Shown here: positions 5,935-11,620 of the stretch, piece by piece
How the letters are laid out: every line of letters starts with the position of its first letter
Position numbering within the stretch: the first letter of the stretch is position 1
From: RGIG5057 sp036653755
GTDB taxonomy: Bacteria; Bacillota; Clostridia; TANB77; CAG-465
NCBI GenBank assembly: GCA_036653755.1
Contig: JAVVTJ010000035.1
Location: 1-11,620 of the forward strand
DNA: 11,620 nt
Reading direction: 5' to 3'
Program-made: the position numbers and the translations under genes
Notes under the pieces: model-generated
The model's database searches: none
What the model was told of the DNA's origin: nothing
The model's input: only the letters and a program-made list of their open reading frames with translations

Positions 5935-7146
5935 TTATTTTATTATTATTTTAATAAAAACTTTCTTACCTTTTTTTAAGATAACTTCTTTTTTAGAAAT
6001 ATCAATATTATAATTTATATCAGTTATTTTATTGTCATCAATCAAAATTCCGCCTTGATTTATAAGTACTTTACCTTGAGATTTTGAACTAGTTATATCA
6101 CATTTTATAAGTAAATCTAATATATTTAAATCTTCTTTATCTACAATAACAGTTGGCATAGTATCTGATATATTTGAATTTTCAAATAATTCTTCAGAAG
6201 TATTTTTTGCAATTAGTGCTTCTTCTTCACCATGTATTAGTTTAGTTATTTCATAAGCAACAATTTTTTTTGCTTCGTTTATTTTGCTACCATCTAAATT
6301 AGATAATCTATTTACTTCATCCATTGGAAGAAAAGTAAGCATTCTAAGTACGTTATAAACTTCACTATCTTCAATATTTCTCCAATATTGATAAAAATCA
6401 TATACACTTGTTTTTTCTTTACTAAGCCATAAAGCACCATTTACTGTTTTTCCCATTTTTTTACCTTCACTATTTAAAAGTAAAGGACAAGTTAAACAAA
6501 AACTTCCACTTTTATGTAATTTACGTATTAAATCAACACCAGCAAGCATATTTGACCATTGATCATCTCCACCAATTTCAACTCTGCAATTTTCATTTTC
6601 AAAAAGATGTAAAAAATCATAACTTTGCATAAGCATATAATTCATTTCAAAAAAAGTTAATCCATTTTCCATACGTTGTTTAAAACATTCTGCTGAAAGC
6701 ATTCTATTTACATTAAAGTGTACACCTATTTTTGATATAAATTCTATATAATTTTGTTTTAATATCCAATCAGCGTTATTTACGATTATAGCGGCATTTT
6801 CTCCTTCAAAAGATATAAAGCGACTAACTTGTTTTTTTATACTCTCTACGTTATTTTCAATATCTTTTTGTGTAAGCATTTTTCTCATATCTGTTTTGCC
6901 AGAAGGATCACCAATTAAAGCAGTACCACCACCTATTAAAATAATTGGTTTGTGCCCACATTTTTGAAAATATGACATCATCATTAAAGGTATAAAATGT
7001 CCAATATGTATACTATCAGCAGTAGGATCTATTCCTAAATATAACGAAAATTTTTCCTCTTTTGCTAATTGTTTAAATTCATCTTCAAATGTTATTTGTT
7101 TTATTAAATCCCTAGATTTTAAAACATCATAAATTGTATTTTCCAT
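5935..7146 (-). CDS. tyrS: Tyrosyl-tRNA synthetase
   Basis: Cytoplasmic class I synthetase that charges tRNA-Tyr, 403 aa from the chosen start. It shows YLGIDPTADS (36-45), the HIGH motif (47-50), the tyrosine-site motif YxxxQxxD (Y170, Q174, D177), GGDDQW (192-197) and the KMSKS-class motif KKMGKT (229-234). The C-terminal S4-like RNA-binding domain (about 338-398) keeps KSQGKVLINQGG but lacks the usual arginine pair. A GTG at 7155 would add three residues but lies in the ribosome site itself; AAGGAG (7160-7155) is spaced 8 nt from ATG at 7146-7144, so that ATG is chosen. No T-box leader is visible in the AT-rich upstream region, although many Firmicute tyrS genes have one. The PAQR gene follows at 11 bp. 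Confidence 0.97.
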   Translation of the reverse strand: MENTIYDVLKSRDLIKQITFEDEFKQLAKEEKFSLYLGIDPTADSIHIGHFIPLMMMSYFQKCGHKPIILIGGGTALIGDPSGKTDMRKMLTQKDIENNVESIKKQVSRFISFEGENAAIIVNNADWILKQNYIEFISKIGVHFNVNRMLSAECFKQRMENGLTFFEMNYMLMQSYDFLHLFENENCRVEIGGDDQWSNMLAGVDLIRKLHKSGSFCLTCPLLLNSEGKKMGKTVNGALWLSKEKTSVYDFYQYWRNIEDSEVYNVLRMLTFLPMDEVNRLSNLDGSKINEAKKIVAYEITKLIHGEEEALIAKNTSEELFENSNISDTMPTVIVDKEDLNILDLLIKCDITSSKSQGKVLINQGGILIDDNKITDINYNIDISKKEVILKKGKKVFIKIIIK

Positions 7147-7316
7147 AAAATTCACTCCTTGTATAATAGTATAACATAATTTTTTACCAAATAAAAGTGA
7201 AATTTGTAAAAAGAATAAAAAATTATATTAAATGTGAAAATCTTTTTGAAAGTACAACAAAAAAAGTAGACAACAAATGTAAAATCTAGTAAAAAGGGAC
7301 TAAAACGGGAGTTTAT

Positions 7317-7410
7317 AAAAAAATGTTGCATTTGAAAGTGGAATCTTTTATAATAGAAAATTATATATGAATTTTACAAAAAAAGTGTTGCACTTGAAAG
7401 CGGAATCTTT
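7317..7410. repeat. Two 32-bp direct repeats, 62 bp apart, with co-varying mini-hairpins
   Basis: Repeat 1 (7317-7348) and repeat 2 (7379-7410) differ at 3 of 32 positions; the shared core is TTGCAYTTGAAAGYGGAA. Each contains a 5-bp stem with a TTG loop: AAATG/CATTT (7321-7333) and AAGTG/CACTT (7383-7395). Two of the three differences form a compensatory pair (A-T to G-C). The surrounding 351-bp gap between tyrS and yqeG (7147-7497) is otherwise AT-rich sequence with only promoter-like words. Confidence 0.75.
7326..7354 (+). promoter_or_regulatory. Candidate promoter for the yqeG operon
   Basis: TTGCAT (7326-7331), a 17-bp spacer and a perfect TATAAT (7349-7354) lie in and just after repeat 1. 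Transcripts would start near 7361 and carry repeat 2 in a leader of about 135 nt. A second candidate, TTGAAA (7448-7453) with TAATAT (7471-7476), would start transcripts almost at the ribosome-binding site and is less attractive. The -35 matches consensus at only 3 positions. Confidence 0.35.
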
Positions 7411-7497
7411 AAAATTATATTAAATATGTTAAAATAATAAAAAACAATTGAAATATAGCAAAAAAGATGATAATATATATATGGAGGATGAGTTAAA

Positions 7498-8007
7498 ATG
7501 TTTAAAAGATTTTTTCCGACTTTTGTATTTGATAAAGTTGAAGATATACCTTATGAGGTATTAATTAAAGAAAGAATTACTGCTGTTATATTTGACATGG
7601 ATAATACACTGGTAAATCATAAGTATGTATATAATAAAGAAGTTAAAAAATGGCTTAAAGAGTTAAAAAATAAAAATATAAAAGTATGTATTTTAAGCAA
7701 TTCTCCAAATATAAATAAAGTTAAAAAAATAGGTAAACAGTTATCAATGAAATATCTATATAATGGTTTAAAACCATGGTCTTTTGGTTTTAAAAAAGCA
7801 CAAGAATTATTAAATGAAGATAAGGAAAATATAGCTATTATTGGTGACCAACTATTTACTGATATTTATGGTGGAAATAGATTTGGAATTAAAACTATAT
7901 TAGTAAATCCAATAGAGAAAAAAGAATTTTGGGGTACTAGAATAAAAAGACCATTAGAAAGATATGTAATTAAAAAATATAATGAAAATAAGGGGATTAA
8001 TAAATGA
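7498..8007 (+). CDS. yqeG: YqeG-family HAD-superfamily phosphatase (class IIIA)
   Basis: Small cytoplasmic HAD-like hydrolase, 169 aa, matching the YqeG group in length and opening sequence (FFPTFVFDKVEDI). HAD motif I is FDMDNTL with nucleophile D33 and acid D35; motif II is LSNS with S68; K92 in LKPW is the likely motif III lysine; motif IV is GDQLFTD with D117 and D122. All expected catalytic residues are present. The physiological substrate of YqeG proteins is not firmly known. ATG 7498 has GGAGG at 7483-7487, 10 nt away. The stop codon overlaps the next start in an ATGA arrangement, so the phosphatase and prepilin peptidase are translationally coupled. It is the first gene of a four-gene run reading to 11167. 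Confidence 0.92.
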   Translation: MFKRFFPTFVFDKVEDIPYEVLIKERITAVIFDMDNTLVNHKYVYNKEVKKWLKELKNKNIKVCILSNSPNINKVKKIGKQLSMKYLYNGLKPWSFGFKKAQELLNEDKENIAIIGDQLFTDIYGGNRFGIKTILVNPIEKKEFWGTRIKRPLERYVIKKYNENKGINK

Positions 8008-8747
8008 TTATTGGATATATAGTAATGTTTTTTTTAGCAATTATACTTGGACAGATTGTTGCACATTTAAATGTTAAATTACCACCTGTTGTTTCAGAAG
8101 AAATAACATATAAAGAATTTTTTAAAACATTAAAAAAAGGGTTTAAAATTGATATAAAATATAGTGTTATATTACTTTGTATATTTGAAGTAATTATGCT
8201 ACATTTAGGTAATACATATATATCATATGTTTATGCAATATTAGTAGCTACTTTAACAATAGTATTTTATATTGATTATAAATTTCAGCTTATACCAGAT
8301 GAAGCACATATTGTAATAGTTATATTAGCGATAATTAATTTATTATTTAATTTATCATTATGGAAATCATATTTATTTGGTGCTATAATTGGTGGAGGAA
8401 TATTTTATGTTATTTCACTACTTTCACTTGTTATATTTAAAAAAGAAGGAATGGGTTTTGGAGATGTAAAACTTATGGCTTCACTTGGACTGTTATTTGG
8501 TATAAAAAACATATTAGTAATAACACTTGTTTCGTTTTTTTTAGGAGCAATAATTGGAAGTATATTAATGATTTTAAATAGAAAAAAAGCTAGTAGTTAT
8601 ATAGCATTTGGACCATTTATAGTAATATCAATTATTTTAGTTATATTTGTAAAACCTGACTATATAATAAATCTATATATATTATTATGTACAAGTTTAA
8701 GTACTTTTGTTACAGATATAATATTTAATTTAAGTAAATTAGTTTAA
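8004..8747 (+). CDS. Prepilin peptidase, A24 family, short form without the zinc-binding methylase insert
   Basis: Polytopic membrane aspartyl protease that cleaves class III leader peptides of type IV pilins and pseudopilins, 247 aa. The two catalytic aspartates are in place: D91 in YIDYKFQLIPDE and D154 in GMGFGDVKLM. About eight hydrophobic stretches run through the protein. The N-terminus has a LNVKLPP segment like that of full-length enzymes, but the cytoplasmic region after it contains no CxxC pairs, so the metal-binding N-methylation portion of PilD/TcpJ-type enzymes is reduced or absent. The C-terminus extends about 40 residues beyond the usual AFGPF segment (201-205). No pilin, pilus ATPase or secretion gene lies in the window, so its substrates must be encoded elsewhere. 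It starts in the stop codon of yqeG. Confidence 0.9.
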   Translation: MIIGYIVMFFLAIILGQIVAHLNVKLPPVVSEEITYKEFFKTLKKGFKIDIKYSVILLCIFEVIMLHLGNTYISYVYAILVATLTIVFYIDYKFQLIPDEAHIVIVILAIINLLFNLSLWKSYLFGAIIGGGIFYVISLLSLVIFKKEGMGFGDVKLMASLGLLFGIKNILVITLVSFFLGAIIGSILMILNRKKASSYIAFGPFIVISIILVIFVKPDYIINLYILLCTSLSTFVTDIIFNLSKLV

Positions 8748-8771
8748 ACTTTTGCTGGCAGGAGGTAAAGT

Positions 8772-9893
8772 ATGTATACAACAATTTTTTTAATAGTAGT
8801 TTTAGTCATATATTGGATAATATTATTTTTAAATTATGATTATGATAAAAATTTACCAATTGTATATGATAATGAAATTATGGATAGTATTAATCCAATA
8901 GTTGCAGGTTTAGTTATTGATAATAGAAATATATATGTAACTGATATTATAGCTACTATATTAAATTTAGTTAAAAAAGATATTTTAACTATTACAAATA
9001 TTAAAAAAGATGATGTGTATATAAATATTATTAAATTAAAAAATGAATCTAATATAGAATCATTAGATGAAATAGAAAAATGTATTTTTAAAATTGTATT
9101 TGAAAATGAAAAAGAAGTTGATATTAATGAAAGAATTTGTAATTTAGTTAATAACAAAAAGATTAATCTAAACCTTAAAAAAGTAGATATATTAGTTAAA
9201 AAAAAGCTAGATAAAATAGGTGCAAATGCTATTACAGTTCCAGCATTTTTAAAATTTACAAATCATATAATAGCAATAATTACAATTATGTATATATCAA
9301 TGAATATCTGTTTTAATAGTAAAGTAGTTCAATATTTTTTAATTGATATATTAAATATTGGAAATAATTTAGCTATTACTGGAACTGTAATAGGAATTTT
9401 AATTATATGTTTAAGTGTAATACTTTATTTAATCTCTATTTTTATGAGAGAAACATTTAAACTTAGAAACACAATATATTCAGCTATTATGAATATATCA
9501 GATAGAAAAATAGTATTAGTAACATTAACAAATGCAATACTTTCAATTGGTATATTTCTATGTATATCAGTCATTTTAAATGTTAATGCTATATTAGAAT
9601 TTGGCTTGTTTTTCATAACAATAAATATAATTTCTACTGATGAAATTATGTCAAAACATAAAAAAAGTGTTGTAAAGCTATATTGTCAGTTAAATACATT
9701 AAAAGATAAAATAAAAGATTCTTCTTTTTTTGAAGAAAATGATCATCTATTACAAAACTATTTAATTTTTGCTATTGTATTTATGTTAAATAAAAAAAAT
9801 ATATTAAATTTAAGTAAAAAAATAGGTAAAAATGAATATTTAAATATAATATCAAATTTGTATAATAATAACGAAATATTTAAAATAAAATAA
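8772..9893 (+). CDS. Membrane protein resembling the C-terminal half of DUF2207 proteins
   Basis: Protein of unknown function, 373 aa. A membrane helix at about residues 3-21 leads to a soluble segment (about 30-155) whose INPIVAGLVID...VTDIIATILNL pattern resembles the winged-helix-like core of DUF2207 proteins. Hydrophobic stretches at about 163-181, 200-224, 247-268 and 272-288 follow. The tail LKDKIKDSSFFEENDHLL then QNYLIFAIVF closely resembles the end of DUF2207 proteins, where a Trp/Tyr-Leu-Ala-type motif closes the domain. The large N-terminal extracellular domain of typical DUF2207 proteins is missing, so this is a naturally short relative or an old truncation. ATG 8772 has a strong AGGAGG (8760-8765), 6 nt away. 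Codon use is especially rich in ATA/ATT/AAT. It sits 24 bp after the peptidase gene and 26 bp before the U32 gene. Confidence 0.75.
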   Translation: MYTTIFLIVVLVIYWIILFLNYDYDKNLPIVYDNEIMDSINPIVAGLVIDNRNIYVTDIIATILNLVKKDILTITNIKKDDVYINIIKLKNESNIESLDEIEKCIFKIVFENEKEVDINERICNLVNNKKINLNLKKVDILVKKKLDKIGANAITVPAFLKFTNHIIAIITIMYISMNICFNSKVVQYFLIDILNIGNNLAITGTVIGILIICLSVILYLISIFMRETFKLRNTIYSAIMNISDRKIVLVTLTNAILSIGIFLCISVILNVNAILEFGLFFITINIISTDEIMSKHKKSVVKLYCQLNTLKDKIKDSSFFEENDHLLQNYLIFAIVFMLNKKNILNLSKKIGKNEYLNIISNLYNNNEIFKIK

Positions 9894-9919
9894 TATTTAA
9901 AATAAGGAGAAAAAATGTT

Positions 9920-11167
9920 ATGAATAAACCAGAATTATTAGCACCAGCAGGAAGCTTAGATAAAGCAAAAATTGCTTTTGCATATGGAGCTGACGCAGTA
10001 TATGCAGGAACAGCTAAATTGTCACTTAGATCAAGAGCTGAAATGGAAAGCGATACATTAGAAGATACAATAAACTATGCTCATAGTATAGGTAAAAAAG
10101 TATATGTAGCACTTAATATATATGCTCATGATGAAGATTATGCTGAAATAGAAGAAGAAATTAAAAAATTAGTAATATCAAAAGCTGATGCAATTATTGC
10201 AAGTGATGTTGGAGTTATATCTAAAATAAAAGAAATAGCACCAAATATGGAAATACATATAAGTACACAAGCAAATACTGTAAGTTTGCAAGCTGCTAAA
10301 TTTTGGCAAAGTTATGGAGCTAAAAGAATAATATTTGCAAGAGAATTAAGCAGTGAAAAAATAAAATATATAATGGAAAATAAACCTAAAGATTTAGAAA
10401 TTGAAATGTTTGTTCATGGCGCAATATGTTATGCATATTCAGGAAGATGTTATTTGAGTAAATATTTAACTAATAGATGTGCTAATTTAGGAGATTGTGC
10501 ACAACCTTGTAGATGGCAATATAATATATATGCTACGGAAGTAAATAATCCTTCAAGCACTATTAATATAGATTATGATGAAAAAGGAACTTATCTATTT
10601 TCTTCAAAAGATATGTGTTTAATTAAAAAAATACCTGAAATAATTGAAATGGGAATAAATAGTTTAAAAATAGAAGGAAGACTTAAAACAGATTACTATT
10701 TAGCAACTGTTGTAAGAGCATATAGAAAAGCTATTGATGAATGTTATGATCTAATATTAAACAATAAAAAAAATGAATATGATTATTCAAAATATTTAAC
10801 TGAACTTAAAAAAGTTAAAACAAGAGGCTTATCTGAATTCTATTATACTGATGAAAATAACCAAGACATACATGATTTAACAGGACAAAGCGATAATTTA
10901 GAATATGAATATGCAGGTAAAGTTATAGATAGCTTTAAACAATTAACAATAATTGAAATAAAAAATAAACTAAAAATAGGTGATAAATTAGAACTGCTAT
11001 ATCCAGATAGTATAGAAGAAAAATCATTTATAATAACAGAGCTATATAACATAAATAATAATGAAAAGATTGATTTTGTAAATCCAGGTATAAAAGGTCA
11101 GTTAGTTAAAATAAAGATACCATTTAAAGTAGTAGATGGTATAATAATTAGAAGAAAAAAAGTGTAG
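9920..11167 (+). CDS. trhP: U32-family protein, likely tRNA uridine hydroxylation enzyme (TrhP/YrrO/YegQ-like)
   Basis: Annotated as a collagenase-like U32 peptidase in older genomes; the family members of this length are now linked to prephenate-dependent 5-hydroxylation of tRNA wobble uridine. 415 aa, close to YrrO/YegQ. It opens with ELLAPAGSLDKAKIAFAYGA and has the family signature MFVHGAICYAYSGRCYLS (163-180), then NRCANLGDCAQPCRW (185-199). Cysteines C170, C177, C193 and C233 are placed as expected for an iron-sulfur site, with C187 and C197 as extra cysteines nearby. The C-terminal 80 residues form the small beta-rich U32 domain. ATG 9920 has AAGGAG at 9904-9909, 10 nt away. An earlier ATG at 9915 gives only ATG-TTA-TGA and is not the start. 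Assignment to TrhP rather than the rRNA enzyme RlhA rests on the short length. Confidence 0.88.
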   Translation: MNKPELLAPAGSLDKAKIAFAYGADAVYAGTAKLSLRSRAEMESDTLEDTINYAHSIGKKVYVALNIYAHDEDYAEIEEEIKKLVISKADAIIASDVGVISKIKEIAPNMEIHISTQANTVSLQAAKFWQSYGAKRIIFARELSSEKIKYIMENKPKDLEIEMFVHGAICYAYSGRCYLSKYLTNRCANLGDCAQPCRWQYNIYATEVNNPSSTINIDYDEKGTYLFSSKDMCLIKKIPEIIEMGINSLKIEGRLKTDYYLATVVRAYRKAIDECYDLILNNKKNEYDYSKYLTELKKVKTRGLSEFYYTDENNQDIHDLTGQSDNLEYEYAGKVIDSFKQLTIIEIKNKLKIGDKLELLYPDSIEEKSFIITELYNINNNEKIDFVNPGIKGQLVKIKIPFKVVDGIIIRRKKV

Positions 11168-11264
11168 TATTACAAAAGTATACAATATATATAAAATAAT
11201 GAAAAATAAAACAGGTTTTAAAATCAATAAAAACAGAAATTAAAATTATTTAGTAGGCACATAC

Positions 11265-11276
11265 ATGTACGTACAT
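11265..11276. promoter_or_regulatory. Perfect 12-bp palindrome
   Basis: ATGTACGTACAT is its own reverse complement and overlaps a second palindrome, TACATGTA (11262-11269). It lies about 100 bp after the U32 gene and before the terminator. It could be a protein-binding site; nothing else indicates its role. Confidence 0.35.
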
Positions 11277-11294
11277 AAAAAATAACTATATATA

Positions 11295-11349
11295 TAGATA
11301 AAATTCAGCTGTATCATCATAATTCAGTGGGATTTTATCTACTTTTTTT
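11295..11349 (+). terminator. Rho-independent terminator downstream of the U32 gene
   Basis: A 12-bp stem (11295-11306 TAGATAAAATTC with 11330-11341 GGATTTTATCTA, one G-U pair) closes a 23-nt loop and is followed by C and seven T residues (11343-11349). It most likely ends the yqeG-to-trhP transcript, leaving a 3' untranslated tail of about 130 nt. It could equally end a small RNA starting between 11168 and 11295. Confidence 0.75.
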
Positions 11350-11504
11350 AGGCAAATTTGTGTTATGCCAAACTAATATATAATATTTATAGTAGTATTT
11401 TATAAAATGATAAAAGTTAGCTATGTTTTTTTAAAAAGTAATTAAATTATGACAATATAATTTATATAATTACAAATTAATTTATTACTTTTTTGTTACA
11501 AAAT

Positions 11505-11543
11505 GTTGTCGAATATTATCAAGCTTTATCTAGTTTTGTCGAA
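11505..11543 (+). promoter_or_regulatory. Two Spo0A-like boxes, 30 bp apart
   Basis: GTTGTCGAA (11505-11513) and TTTGTCGAA (11535-11543) match the Spo0A box consensus (TTTGTCRAA), the second exactly, in the same orientation and 30 bp apart centre to centre, about three helical turns. A -10-like TATGAT at 11566-11571 starts 22 nt after the second box; Spo0A-activated promoters such as B. subtilis spoIIG have an unusually long gap between the box-overlapped -35 and the -10. The regulated gene would lie beyond 11620. Confidence 0.6.
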
Positions 11544-11565
11544 AGTATGGTAATATAAATTAAAG

Positions 11566-11586
11566 TATGATATATTATATATCATA
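11566..11586. repeat. 9-bp inverted repeat near the right edge
   Basis: TATGATATA (11566-11574) and TATATCATA (11578-11586) are exact reverse complements around a 3-bp centre. It overlaps the candidate -10 downstream of the Spo0A-like boxes, so it may be an operator, but an AT-only dyad in such AT-rich DNA can arise by chance. The remaining sequence to 11620 shows no gene start. Confidence 0.4.
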
Positions 11587-11620
11587 TAATTTTCAAAATA
11601 TTTTTTCTAAAATGTTTCAG

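Noticed and set aside
7147..7300. T-box leader for tyrS
   Set aside because: No T-box core (GGTGG.ACCGCG type) or specifier hairpin on the minus strand; the stretch is nearly all A and T.
7323..7370. Short peptide encoded by repeat 1 (MLHLKVESFIIENYI)
   Set aside because: Weak ribosome site, and the paired changes between repeats fit a hairpin better than a coding constraint.
8840..11052. Minus-strand reading frames opposite the DUF2207-like and U32 genes (8840-9157, 9425-9616, 10843-11052)
   Set aside because: Low-complexity hydrophobic translations of AT-rich antisense DNA; no start signals.
1..11620. CRISPR arrays, tRNA or rRNA genes
   Set aside because: No regularly spaced repeat array beyond the single pair at 7317-7410, and no tRNA or rRNA signature sequences were seen.

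Overview
The window is very AT-rich (roughly a quarter G+C by eye), with strong AGGAGG-type ribosome-binding sites, frequent ATA/AGA/TTA codons, and two matches to the Spo0A box (TTTGTCGAA type). This points to a low-GC spore-forming Firmicute, most likely a member of the Clostridia. The species cannot be named from the sequence alone.

Layout. (1) 74-2078, plus strand: an OmpR-type two-component pair, response regulator then sensor kinase, overlapping by 20 bp. (2) 2074-2556: a non-coding 483-bp element closed by a near-perfect 25-bp inverted repeat. Its left arm supplies the kinase stop codon. Inside are a 25-bp continuous RNA hairpin, a degenerate second copy of that hairpin motif, an internal third copy of the arm sequence, and a good sigma-A-like promoter on the minus strand. 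(3) 2616-5240, plus strand: an ABC importer of the nitrate/sulfonate/taurine (NMT1/THI5-like) type: ATPase, permease, binding protein. The ATPase has one extra base inside Walker A, so it reads as a pseudogene unless the base is a sequencing error. (4) 5282-7146, minus strand: tyrosyl-tRNA synthetase followed 11 bp later by a hemolysin-III/PAQR membrane protein. It converges on the importer operon at a bidirectional hairpin terminator. (5) 7147-7497: divergent intergenic region with two 32-bp repeats, 62 bp apart, whose small hairpins co-vary. (6) 7498-11167, plus strand: an operon-like run of a YqeG-type HAD phosphatase, a short prepilin peptidase, a DUF2207-like membrane protein and a U32-family tRNA-modification protein. 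(7) 11168-11620: non-coding, with a palindrome, a terminator, and two Spo0A-like boxes 30 bp apart upstream of whatever lies beyond the window.

How the genes fit together. The two-component pair could sense an extracytoplasmic signal and may once have been directly upstream of the importer; the 483-bp element now separates them. The importer genes overlap or lie close together and should be one transcript. tyrS and the PAQR gene share a transcript by spacing alone. The yqeG-prepilin peptidase-DUF2207-U32 run mixes housekeeping and membrane functions and shows no obvious common pathway.

The least explained parts are the 483-bp element (structured RNA or mobile miniature element), the co-varying repeats before yqeG, and the Spo0A-box region at the right edge.
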